The notes below the pieces were generated by a model. It did no database searches. It saw nothing but the letters and a program-made list of their open reading frames with translations, and was not told the origin of the DNA. From Streptomyces barringtoniae (GTDB taxonomy: Bacteria > Actinomycetota > Actinomycetes > Streptomycetales > Streptomycetaceae): a stretch of DNA of 64,000 nt. This document shows, one piece after another, positions 8,791 to 21,930 of this stretch. The stretch lies in assembly GCF_020819595.1 (NCBI RefSeq), contig NZ_JAJHNP010000006.1, forward strand, positions 62,001 through 126,000. Direction: 5' to 3'. Position 1 is the stretch's first letter. Each line of letters opens with the position of its first letter. The translations under genes and the position numbers were made by a program.

Positions 8791-9201
8791 TCAGCCGCCG
8801 TGCGCGGAGTGGCCCGAGTGGCCGGCATGGTCGGTGCCCATCTCCACGTCCCCGCCGAGGGTGCCGCGCAGCGCCTTGACGACCCCGTCGTCGCCGACGG
8901 CGACCCATTTGCGGCCGACGAGGTAGTAACCGCCGTAGTCCTTGGCGTCGTTGATCCACTCGCGCTGGCCGCGGTCGGTGGCGAAGGTGGCGAAGACGAA
9001 CCTGCCGTCGGGGTTCTTGCAGATGGCCTGACGGACCTCGTCGGAGTCGATCTGCATGTTCGGTGCGCACTTCACCTCGGCGGCCAGGCTCTCCAGGCTG
9101 CCGGTCGCGGTGGGCGGGACCGCCTTGGTGTCCCCGCCCGAACCGCAGCCCGCCAGCGCCAGTACGGCCGCGGCGGCCGGCAGCAGTCGTGTCACCCTCA
9201 T
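8791..9201 (-). CDS. Small secreted lipoprotein with His-rich C-terminus
   Basis: The 136-residue product has a lipoprotein signal, MRVTRLLPAAAAVLALAGC, with the lipobox LAGC at residues 16-19. The mature domain carries a second Cys pair (VKCAPNM, AICKNPDG) and ends HAGHSGHSAHGG, a possible metal-binding tail. I do not recognise a named family. A GGAGG-like site (revcomp of CTCCGG near 9207) precedes the ATG. It is convergent with the DUF1996 gene and divergent from the gene at 9332. Confidence 0.75.
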   Translation of the reverse strand: MRVTRLLPAAAAVLALAGCGSGGDTKAVPPTATGSLESLAAEVKCAPNMQIDSDEVRQAICKNPDGRFVFATFATDRGQREWINDAKDYGGYYLVGRKWVAVGDDGVVKALRGTLGGDVEMGTDHAGHSGHSAHGG

Positions 9202-9331
9202 CTGTTCCTCCGGTCCTGTGGGCCAAGCATGCCTCGGCTCCTACGGATACGGCTCCGGGCCGCCGTGCGCTCAATTCCCGGAATCACCCATCCGGTGGTG
9301 ACCAACCAACGCCTCGCTCGTTCTCCATGAC

Positions 9332-11248
9332 GTGCAGTCACAGGATGTAGCCCAGCGTCACGCACCCACCTCCGAGAACAACGGACCGGTCGATGTCGAG
9401 CAGGCGGAGGCCGCGCTCGTCGAGCACTATCCACGGCTGGTCCGGATCGCCTATCTGGTGCTGCCGCCCGGCCTCGGCCGCAGCCGCCGGGTGCTGACCG
9501 CACACGCGCTCGTCCAGCGCGCCCTGCCCAGAGGCCGCAAGCAGCAGGCCGTGATCCCGGCCCCGGCGTCCGGGCGCGAGGGCGACCCCGGGTACGCCTT
9601 CCTGCGCGAGCGCGTCCTGGTGGGGGCGCTGGAGGCGGCCCGGCCCCGCAAGGGCCTGCCCCGGCTCGCCCAGCTGCCGCCGCCGCTGCCCCAGGTGTGG
9701 GGCCTGAGGCTGTTCCCGCGCTCGGGCGGCGCCGACGAACTCGCCCTGGACCAGCGCCTGTCCACGCTGTCCGGCCCGGCCCGCGCCGCGTACGTGCTGC
9801 GCGGTCTGGAGAACCTGCCCGACGCCGAGATCCGGGAGCTGCTCACCGCCGCCGGGGCGGACGACGCGGGCGGCGCGCTGGCCTCGGCGAACGGCGTGCC
9901 CACCCAGCCCGCGCTGCTCTCCTCCCCCGAGTTCGACCCGTGTCTGCTGCAGGCCCGGCCCACCGATCTGATGCGCCGCCGCCAGCACACCAAGGCCGCC
10001 CTCGCCGCCGTCGCGGCGCTCGCGGTGTGCGGGGCGCTGGTCGGCCTGCCCTCGGGCGGCTGGGGCCCGGACGGCGCCGCCGCGCCCGCCTACGCCCAGA
10101 ACCCGGCCGCCGAGGCCGCCCTCGACCCCGCCCGGCTGATCCAGGTCTCCCCCGTCGACTGGAAGACCGCCGCCCGCACCGACTTCTCGGTGTGGCCCGC
10201 GCGCGGGCCGCTCACCGGCGACACGGCCCTGCTGCGCCGCGCACTCGCGGTGTGGGCCCGCCCCGGCGCGACGGTCCGGGTCTCGGCGACCCCCGGCACC
10301 CAGACCGGCGGCCCGGCCGGCCCGCCCCAGCTGCTGTACGCGGGCCAGGTCGCGGACGCCCACGTGGTGATCTTCTACGACGGCCTGCGCATCGCCCGCT
10401 ACGCCGAGCCGGCCGGCGGCACCCAGGGCGCGGCGCTCGACCTCGCCCGGGTCGACGGCGCGACCGGCGCCGAGGCGAGCGCCCTGCTGCTGGGCCGCTC
10501 CGACGGCAACGCCCAGTACCTGATCGCGCCCTGGGTGAAGAAGGTGGCCTCCCGGGACCTGATGAAGCCGGACTCGGACCCGACCCCGCTGGCCGTCACC
10601 CACGGCGTCACCGCGCCGCTGGCCAGCCCCGCGCTGCAGCCCGGCAAGTGCGCCTCCTGGACCGTGCTCCAGCTGACCTCCGCCTCCGGCACCGCGCTCG
10701 CCACCGACCTGGGCGAGCTGGTACCGGCCCACCTGACCGCGGGCCGGCCCGGCTCGGCCGGCGAGGCGTCCGGGGCGGCCGGGCTGCGGGCGTGGGCGCC
10801 GTTCGCCTGCGCGCTGGACGCCGAGCGCTCCGGCGGGGTGCGCACCGTCAACGCCTGGTCGTTCGCCGACCAGCCGCTGCCCGACGGCAGCGGGGCGGCC
10901 TCGTGGATGTGCGCCAGGGCCGAGACGTGGCGCGGCGACGGTACGGGCTCGCTGGCCCTGTTCGGCCTGCCGGGCCATCCGGCCGGGGCGGTCGCCGCCA
11001 GGGGCACGGACGCGCGGTCCTGCGGTCCGCGCGATCCCCATGTGCTCGCCGGGGTGCTGTGGAAGTCCGCGGCCGGCCACTGGTACCTGCTGGCGGCGGG
11101 CGACAAGGACACGGCGTCGATCCAGGCGGGCGGCGCGGTCACCGCGGCCGGTCAGGGGCAGTTCCTGGTGGCCCGGGCCAAGAAGGGCGCCCAGGCCTCG
11201 CTGAAGGGCACGCTGGTGGACGGCACCGAGGTCGGCGGGTTGCAGTAG
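9332..11248 (+). CDS. Membrane protein with degenerate sigma-factor-like N-terminus
   Basis: This 638-residue protein is a mosaic. Residues 20-75 (EAALVEHYPRLVRIAYLVLP) resemble sigma-70 region 2 of ECF-type factors, and residues 145-175 (LSGPARAAYVLRGLENLPDA) resemble region 4.1, but both lack the well-formed -10 and HTH contacts of a working factor. A single hydrophobic segment (about residues 225-245) follows an RRRQHTK stop-transfer signal. The remaining 390 residues, rich in Ala, Gly and Pro, should be outside the cell. The topology suggests a membrane-tethered sensor derived from a sigma factor, or fold similarity without that role. The GTG start at 9332 has no strong ribosome binding site. 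Confidence 0.75.
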   Translation: MQSQDVAQRHAPTSENNGPVDVEQAEAALVEHYPRLVRIAYLVLPPGLGRSRRVLTAHALVQRALPRGRKQQAVIPAPASGREGDPGYAFLRERVLVGALEAARPRKGLPRLAQLPPPLPQVWGLRLFPRSGGADELALDQRLSTLSGPARAAYVLRGLENLPDAEIRELLTAAGADDAGGALASANGVPTQPALLSSPEFDPCLLQARPTDLMRRRQHTKAALAAVAALAVCGALVGLPSGGWGPDGAAAPAYAQNPAAEAALDPARLIQVSPVDWKTAARTDFSVWPARGPLTGDTALLRRALAVWARPGATVRVSATPGTQTGGPAGPPQLLYAGQVADAHVVIFYDGLRIARYAEPAGGTQGAALDLARVDGATGAEASALLLGRSDGNAQYLIAPWVKKVASRDLMKPDSDPTPLAVTHGVTAPLASPALQPGKCASWTVLQLTSASGTALATDLGELVPAHLTAGRPGSAGEASGAAGLRAWAPFACALDAERSGGVRTVNAWSFADQPLPDGSGAASWMCARAETWRGDGTGSLALFGLPGHPAGAVAARGTDARSCGPRDPHVLAGVLWKSAAGHWYLLAAGDKDTASIQAGGAVTAAGQGQFLVARAKKGAQASLKGTLVDGTEVGGLQ

Positions 11249-11352
11249 GGCGGTTGCGGCAGCTCTACACCGGCGGCCCTTTATTGACACCGGCGTAAAC
11301 AAGCACTGCCGGAGGGGTTCTCAGTGAGCCTACCCATCAGTACATTGACGCC

Positions 11353-12231
11353 ATGTCTAACACGCAGGCCCGGGTGCCGCTCAAGGCACGCAAGGTGTCC
11401 TTCTCCTGGGACGGCACGCCGCTGCACTGGGTGCCGGAGGATCCGTTCACCACGCACACCATCAACGTGCTGCACCTGCTGCTGCCCGCCGGTGAGCGGT
11501 GGTTCGTGCACGTGTACAAGCAGGTGCTGCCGTACATCCGCGACGAGCGGCTCCGCGAGGACGTGATCGGGTTCATCGGCCAGGAGGCCATGCACTCCCA
11601 GGCCCACGACGAGGTGCTGCCGCACCTGCGCGAGCAGGGCCTCGACCCGACGCCGTACACCGCACAGGTCGACTGGTTCTTCGAGAAGCTGCTCGGCGAC
11701 CGGACGCTGCCGCCGGGCAGGGCGCGCCGGTGGTGGCTGATGGAGCGGGTCGCGCTCATCGCGGCCATCGAGCACTACACCGCGTTCCTCGGCAACTGGG
11801 TGCTCAACGCCGATGAACTGGACCGGCGCGGCGCCGACCCGACCATGCTGGACCTGCTGCGCTGGCACGGCGCCGAGGAGGTCGAGCACCGCTCCGTCGC
11901 CTTCGAGCTGTTCATGCACGTCGACGGCAGCTACCGCCGGCGCGTACGCACCTGGGCCACGGCCTTCTCGGCGCTGGTGTTCCTGTGGCAGCGCGGGGCG
12001 CGGTTCTTCATGGAGAACGACCCGACCCTCATCGACGGCAAGGCCTCCTTCAAGGACTTCCACGTCCGCGGCAGGCGGGGCCTGCTGCCCACGGCCGGGG
12101 ACATGCTCAGGTCCATCCCCCGCTATCTGAGCCGCGACTACCACCCCTCGCAGGAAGGCGACACCGAGCAGGCCGTCGCCTATCTGGCCGCCTCCCCGGC
12201 GGCCACGGCGGCGGAGAAGAGGGCCGCCTGA
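11353..12231 (+). CDS. Metal-dependent hydrolase-like protein (PF10118/COG3687), ferritin-like di-iron fold
   Basis: The 292-residue product matches the family named 'predicted metal-dependent hydrolase' (COG3687). Metal-ligand motifs spaced as in ferritin-like di-iron proteins are visible: GQEAMHSQAHDE near residue 77, IAAIEHYTAF near 137 and HGAEEVEHRSVAFE near 177. The helical pattern between them fits a four-helix bundle. It is coupled to the following 2Fe-2S reductase by a one-base TGATG overlap, so I infer a redox enzyme fed electrons by its neighbour rather than a hydrolase. A TTGACA (11284-11289) lies upstream. The substrate is unknown; lipid or fatty-acid chemistry is conceivable. 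Confidence 0.87.
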   Translation: MSNTQARVPLKARKVSFSWDGTPLHWVPEDPFTTHTINVLHLLLPAGERWFVHVYKQVLPYIRDERLREDVIGFIGQEAMHSQAHDEVLPHLREQGLDPTPYTAQVDWFFEKLLGDRTLPPGRARRWWLMERVALIAAIEHYTAFLGNWVLNADELDRRGADPTMLDLLRWHGAEEVEHRSVAFELFMHVDGSYRRRVRTWATAFSALVFLWQRGARFFMENDPTLIDGKASFKDFHVRGRRGLLPTAGDMLRSIPRYLSRDYHPSQEGDTEQAVAYLAASPAATAAEKRAA

Positions 12232-13253
12232 TGCCGAGGCTGCGTACTGTCGCGCTCGTCGCGGGCGCCGCCCTGCTGGCCCGGGGCGCTCTGCGCCGCC
12301 GGATCCAGGTCTCGCCGCTGTGGCCGATGCCCGCGCTGGAGGAGCCCACGTCGGGCCGGCCGCGCTCGCGTGCGCTGCGGCTGCTGGTGACCTCTCGCGA
12401 GACGGTGGCCGAGGGAGTCGTCCGACTCCGCCTGGAGGGGCGGGACCTGCCGCGCTGGGAGCCCGGAGCCCATCTCGACCTCGTCCTGCCGTCGGGGCTG
12501 GTCCGGCAGTACTCGTTGTGCGGGGACCCCGAGGACACCTCCTCGTACACGGTCGCGACCCGGCTGGTCGAGGACGGGCGGGGCGGCTCGCGCGAGGTGC
12601 ACGAGCAGGTCACGGAGGGCACGGAACTCGAGGTGCGGGGGCCGCGGAACCGCTTCCCGCTGGTCGAGGCGGAGTCGTACGTCTTCGTCGCCGGCGGTAT
12701 CGGGATCACGCCGCTGCTGCCGATGCTGCGGTCCCTGCCGGAGCACGCCGAGTGGCGGCTGCTGTACGCGGGACGCGACCGGGCCTCGATGCCCTTCCTC
12801 GAGGAGGTCGAGAAGCTGGGCCGGGACCGGGTGACCGTCGTGGAGGGAAGGCCCGACCTCGACGCCCTCGAGGTGAGAGAGGGGGCCGCCGTCTACTGCT
12901 GCGGCCCCGAGGGACTCATGGCGTCCGTCGCGGCACGCTTCCCGGACGTCCGTCTCGAACGGTTCGCGGCCCGTACGCCGGCCGGGGGCACCAGCGACTT
13001 CCAGGTCGAACTTCGGCGCAGCGGACGGACGTTGACCGTTCCCGCCGACTCCACCGTGCTGGCCGCCGTACGCCGGGAACTGCCGGACACCGCCTACTCC
13101 TGCGAGCAGGGTTTCTGCGGGACCTGCCAACAGCGGGTGCTGGAAGGGGAGATCGACCACCGGGACGAGCTGCTGACGGACGAGGAGCGCGCCGACTCGA
13201 TGCTGATCTGTGTCTCGCGGGCCCGAAGCGATCGTCTGGTGCTCGACATGTGA
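12231..13253 (+). CDS. Ferredoxin reductase-like oxidoreductase (FMN/FAD + 2Fe-2S, PDR/VanB type)
   Basis: The 340-residue protein begins with a hydrophobic/basic segment, then a flavin-binding barrel (RQYSLCGDPED near residue 90), an NAD-binding domain (FVAGGIGITPLLPM near 150; YCCGPEGLM near 220) and a C-terminal plant-type ferredoxin domain with CEQGFCGTCQQRVL and a distant fourth Cys (MLICVSRA). That order is typical of phthalate-dioxygenase-reductase and vanillate-demethylase reductases, which pass electrons from NAD(P)H to a partner oxygenase. The ATG overlaps the upstream stop by one base (TGATG), so the di-iron protein at 11353 is the natural partner. The TetR gene follows 36 bp downstream. 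Confidence 0.93.
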   Translation: MPRLRTVALVAGAALLARGALRRRIQVSPLWPMPALEEPTSGRPRSRALRLLVTSRETVAEGVVRLRLEGRDLPRWEPGAHLDLVLPSGLVRQYSLCGDPEDTSSYTVATRLVEDGRGGSREVHEQVTEGTELEVRGPRNRFPLVEAESYVFVAGGIGITPLLPMLRSLPEHAEWRLLYAGRDRASMPFLEEVEKLGRDRVTVVEGRPDLDALEVREGAAVYCCGPEGLMASVAARFPDVRLERFAARTPAGGTSDFQVELRRSGRTLTVPADSTVLAAVRRELPDTAYSCEQGFCGTCQQRVLEGEIDHRDELLTDEERADSMLICVSRARSDRLVLDM

Positions 13254-13289
13254 TCACCTGCGCCCGAACCCGATCGGTAAGGTGTGCGC

Positions 13290-13979
13290 ATGAGTACCGG
13301 GGTTCGCCGCAGGATGGGCGTCGAGGAGCGGCGGCAGCAGCTGATCGGCGTCGCCCTCGACCTGTTCAGCCGACGCTCGCCCGACGAGGTCTCCATCGAC
13401 GAGATAGCGTCGGCCGCGGGCATCTCGCGCCCGCTGGTGTATCACTACTTCCCCGGCAAACTCAGCCTGTACGAGGCCGCGTTGAAGCGTGCCTCGCAGG
13501 ATCTCGCGGGCCGTTTCGCCGAGCCGCACGAGGGCCCGCTCGGCGCCCGGCTGCTGCGTGTGATGCGCCGCTACTTCGACTTCGTGGACGAACACGGCCC
13601 CGGCTTCTCGGCACTGATGCGCGGCGGCCCGGCGGTCGGATCGTCCGCGACCAACGCGCTCATCGACTCGGTACGCCAGGCCGCCTACGAGCACATGCTC
13701 GCGCACCTCGGCGTCGCCGAGGCACCCGCGCGCCTCGAACTGGTCGTGCGCTCCTGGATCTCGCTCGCCGAGTCGACGGCGCTGATCTGGCTGGACGGCC
13801 GGCGCATTCCGCGCGGCGAGCTGGAGCTGCAGCTCGTGCACGACTTCGCCGCGCTGGCGGCGGTGAGCGCGGCCTACGACGAGGACATGGCCGCCCTGCT
13901 GCGCACCATGGTCAAGGACGAGCCGGCCGACGGGCCCTTCGCGGAGCTCGTCGGCCGGCTGATCTCCCTGGCTCCCTAG
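13290..13979 (+). CDS. TetR family transcriptional regulator
   Basis: This 229-residue TetR protein has the N-terminal HTH FSRRSPDEVSIDEIASAAG and ISRPLVYHYFPGKLSLYEAA, followed by an all-helical ligand domain. ATG 13290 follows AAGG by eight bases; an in-frame GTG at 13284 lies too close to that site. It is co-directional with the di-iron protein and reductase, ending a likely three-gene operon, and probably represses it. Its stop codon overlaps the convergent tautomerase stop within CTAG. Confidence 0.9.
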   Translation: MSTGVRRRMGVEERRQQLIGVALDLFSRRSPDEVSIDEIASAAGISRPLVYHYFPGKLSLYEAALKRASQDLAGRFAEPHEGPLGARLLRVMRRYFDFVDEHGPGFSALMRGGPAVGSSATNALIDSVRQAAYEHMLAHLGVAEAPARLELVVRSWISLAESTALIWLDGRRIPRGELELQLVHDFAALAAVSAAYDEDMAALLRTMVKDEPADGPFAELVGRLISLAP

Positions 13980-14344
13980 CGGTCGAACTTCCGGTACGAC
14001 GGATCCAGGTCGCGGATCTCGGCGGAGGCGTGCAGGGTGACGCCGTCCAGCGGCGTCACGTGCTTGCGGAGCAGCTCCAGCACCGCCTCCGTCAGCCTGG
14101 CCTTCGTCTCCTCGCTGCGGCCGGCGAGGAGCCCGATGGTCACATGCACGATGGCGTGCCGCTGGTTCTGGTCGCCATCGGGAGCCTCGTAGCCGAACGC
14201 GCTGTACAACGCGCACCGGAACAGCGTCTTGCAGGACTCCGGCCTGGCCCCCGCGATCTCGACGGTCGTCTCGTGCAGCTCCCGCACGAAGGCGTCCGGG
14301 AAGTCCTCGACACCGGCCGAGTGGTCGACGGTGATCTGCGGCAT
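13976..14344 (-). CDS. Tautomerase-superfamily protein (CHMI-like)
   Basis: The 122-residue product begins MPQITVDHSAGVEDF; after Met removal it exposes Pro1, the general base of tautomerases. The sequence resembles 5-carboxymethyl-2-hydroxymuconate isomerase, which acts in aromatic catabolism. The ATG at 14344 has AGGAG five bases upstream, and an in-frame GTG two codons earlier is rejected because it would bury Pro1. It is convergent with the TetR gene, overlapping it by four bases. No other aromatic-degradation gene is nearby, so the physiological substrate is uncertain. Confidence 0.8.
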   Translation of the reverse strand: MPQITVDHSAGVEDFPDAFVRELHETTVEIAGARPESCKTLFRCALYSAFGYEAPDGDQNQRHAIVHVTIGLLAGRSEETKARLTEAVLELLRKHVTPLDGVTLHASAEIRDLDPSYRKFDR

Positions 14345-14376
14345 GGGCACTCCTGTTCTACGACGACGGTCCGACC

Positions 14377-19749
<5,373 letters not shown>

Positions 19750-19830
19750 AGGCGGTAACTCCTAGCGGATGCGGCTCTTTTGGATCCCTTGGGTCCGACC
19801 CCGCGCGACCGTATCGCCGTCGAAAGGTTT

Positions 19831-19873
19831 ACAGCAAGAGTCTTGAAACCCATAGCAAGAAGTTTCAGCGTCA
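19831..19873 (-). promoter_or_regulatory. Candidate MalR operator of the amylase-pullulanase gene
   Basis: Two AGCAAGA elements lie 21 bp apart (19833 and 19854), each followed by TTGAAAC/TTTCAGC half-sites. The same CTTGCT/AGCAAG words precede the alpha-amylase, malE and malR. Two helical turns between the copies suits cooperative LacI-type binding. This is pattern-based. Confidence 0.5.
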
Positions 19874-19939
19874 ACCTTGACGTGCCCTTCTCAACTCCCT
19901 CACTCTCACGGGTTGTTAAACGCTGCCCCTTCTCTCGGA

Positions 19940-20373
19940 GCCGCACATGAGCTCACCTACGCGAGCAAACTGAAGTCGGCGTGCCAGGGCAGCGCCTCCG
20001 ACCTGTCCTCGATCGAGGGCGGCGGCGTCCTGCCCGCCGCGAACTCGGTGTCTTTCGTGACGAACCACGACACCGAACGCAACGGCCTCCACCTCTCCTA
20101 CAAGTGGTCGACGCCCACGGTGGGCTGCGCCGACGCGGGCGGCGGCTCCGGCGACACGGTGCACGCCGCCTTACACGAGGACGCGTCCACCACCTCCGGC
20201 ACGAACGTGTACATCGTCGGATCCATCGCGGCCCTGGGCGGCCACGACCGACGCCATCCCGCTGTCCTCGGCCTCGTACCCCAATTGGAGCAGGGACCTG
20301 GGAGTCCGGGACGAACCGCTCGTACACGACGGGCAGTTCGTCCGGCTACACGACGAGCGACACCTGGAAGTAG
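19940..20373 (+). pseudogene. Decayed alpha-amylase with CBM20 starch-binding domain
   Basis: This plus-strand stretch encodes pieces of a secreted alpha-amylase but no intact gene. In one frame, [14 protein letters not shown] carries the conserved third catalytic Asp region (Asp codon 20069-20071), matching [12 protein letters not shown] in the intact amylase next door. About 35 codons later, TTSGTNVYIVGSIAALGG and, after a frame change, PLSSASYPNWSRDL, then a final jump to TWESGTNRSYTTGSSSGYT and a TAG at 20371-20373, are sections of a CBM20 domain. The N-terminal catalytic half, the region after NHDTER and the middle of CBM20 are missing. No start or ribosome binding site is visible. Confidence 0.8.
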
Positions 20374-20383
20374 CCCTGCGGGC

Positions 20384-21775
20384 TCAGCAGCTCGACTTCC
20401 CGGCGTAGATCGCCAGCGCCGTGTTCGAGCCCAAGGTGGCGGTGAACTGCCCACTGGAGTTCACCGTCACCGTCGTGTTGTTCTGGACGTTGCAGTACGT
20501 GCCCGCGGGCAGTGACGTCTGGTACGTCCTGGTCAGGCTGCCGGACTCGTGGTTGATCGCCACATAGCCCTTGCCGCCCCGGCCGAACGCGATCGCGTTG
20601 TTGCCGTCGTCCCACCAGTCGGAGACCGCCTGGCCGCGGGTCGCGTTGCGGAAGGCGACCATGCGGATGATCTCCGGCCAGGCGTGCTGGCACTTCCAGC
20701 CGTCCTGCCAGCAGGCGTTGACCTGACCGCCGTTGGGCGGGCCGGCGTCCGCGTCGGACCACTCGTAGCCGGAGTTGATGTCGGGAGCACCGTAGGGCCA
20801 GGCGAGCATGAAGACGTTGGCCAGGGTGTAGTTGGCGCCGTCCTTGTAGTTCAGGGTCGAGCCGTTGCGCTCGGTGTCGTGGTTGTCGACGAAGACGCCG
20901 GCCACCGAGCTGCTGAGGTAGCCCCAGCCCTCGCCGAAGTTGGTGAGGTAGGCCAGCTTCTCGTTGTTGAAGACGCGCTTGAGGTCGTATGCGTAGCGGA
21001 ACTCCTGGACGTCTCCGTTGCCGGTGTACTCGGAGGGCTGGACGGCCTCGTTCGCGCCGTAGATGACCTCCTGCTTCCAGTAGACGGAGGGGTTGGTGAG
21101 GCGGGACTTGATGTTCGCCAGGTCGTCCGCCGGGATGTGCTTGGCCGCGTCGATGCGGAAGCCGTCGGCGCCCAGGGAGAGCAGGTCGTTCATGTATCCG
21201 GCGATGGTCTTGCGGACGTACTCTTCGCCGGTGTCCAGGTCGGCCAGGCCGACGAGTTCGCAGTGCTGGACGTTCCAGCGGTCCTGGTAGTTGGTGACCT
21301 GGGAGGTGCAGTCGTCGAAGTCGGGGTACGAGTACAGGCCCGGATAGTCGTACTTGCTGTACGCCGAGCCGCCGGTACCGGTGCCGCTGCCCGCCGACAT
21401 GTGGTTGACGACGGTGTCGACGACGACCTTCAGGCCGGCCGCGTGACAGGTGTCGATCATGTTCTTGAAGGCGGTCCGGTCACCGAGCCGGCCCGCGATC
21501 CGGTACGACACCGGCTGGTACGACGTCCACCACTGCGAGCCCTGTATGTGCTCGGCGGGCGGGGAGACCTGGACATAGCCGTACCCGGCGGGGCCGAGGG
21601 TGGTGGTGCACTCGCGGGCCACCGAGGCGTAGTTCCACTCGAAGAGGACGGCGGTGACGTCCTTGGTGCCGGGCGGGGAGGCGTCGGCGGTGGTCGGGTT
21701 CATGCCAACCAGAGCGGCGGCCGTGAGGGCGGCCACCGCGGGGAGGGTTCTGCGTGCCATGTGTCTGCGTGCCAT
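20384..21775 (-). CDS. Secreted alpha-amylase (GH13), no starch-binding domain
   Basis: The 463-residue extracellular amylase hydrolyses internal alpha-1,4 bonds of starch. It has a signal peptide ending near TADA (residue 32), the GH13 signatures VDTVVNHMS, nucleophile Asp209 ([12 protein letters not shown]), Glu243 (IYGANEAVQ) and Asp300 ([12 protein letters not shown]), and a C-terminal beta domain ending YAGKSSC. Many Streptomyces amylases of this group carry a C-terminal CBM20; this one does not. Two in-frame ATGs encode MARRHMARR; the first (21775) sits eight bases from AAGGA and is preferred. The stop is 11 bp from the end of the convergent amylase pseudogene. MalR-like repeats lie upstream. 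Confidence 0.95.
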   Translation of the reverse strand: MARRHMARRTLPAVAALTAAALVGMNPTTADASPPGTKDVTAVLFEWNYASVARECTTTLGPAGYGYVQVSPPAEHIQGSQWWTSYQPVSYRIAGRLGDRTAFKNMIDTCHAAGLKVVVDTVVNHMSAGSGTGTGGSAYSKYDYPGLYSYPDFDDCTSQVTNYQDRWNVQHCELVGLADLDTGEEYVRKTIAGYMNDLLSLGADGFRIDAAKHIPADDLANIKSRLTNPSVYWKQEVIYGANEAVQPSEYTGNGDVQEFRYAYDLKRVFNNEKLAYLTNFGEGWGYLSSSVAGVFVDNHDTERNGSTLNYKDGANYTLANVFMLAWPYGAPDINSGYEWSDADAGPPNGGQVNACWQDGWKCQHAWPEIIRMVAFRNATRGQAVSDWWDDGNNAIAFGRGGKGYVAINHESGSLTRTYQTSLPAGTYCNVQNNTTVTVNSSGQFTATLGSNTALAIYAGKSSC

Positions 21776-21821
21776 GTGGGGGTCCTTCGTCCTTGAAGGC
21801 TGGGGAAAGACCGCTGAAGGC

Positions 21822-21851
21822 GCTTGCTGCAATGTTTCAGCAAACTTGCGG
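21822..21851 (-). promoter_or_regulatory. Candidate MalR operator of the alpha-amylase gene
   Basis: CTTGCTG at 21823-21829 faces CAGCAAA at 21838-21844 as an inverted repeat, followed by CTTGCG at 21845-21850. It lies about 50 bp upstream of the amylase ATG, between that gene and the terminator of the upstream glucosidase. Confidence 0.5.
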
Positions 21852-21867
21852 TGACGCAGATGTTAAA

Positions 21868-21894
21868 GGCCCGCTGCCTGAAAGGCAGCGGGCC
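21868..21894 (-). terminator. Terminator of the alpha-glucosidase/mal operon
   Basis: A perfect 12-bp stem, GGCCCGCTGCCT (21868-21879) with AGGCAGCGGGCC (21883-21894) and a 3-base loop, is followed in the leftward direction by TTTAAC. It lies 37 bp beyond the glucosidase stop at 21931. Confidence 0.9.
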
Positions 21895-21930
21895 GTTGTG
21901 AAGTTGATGCAAGAACTTGTCGACGGGCTG

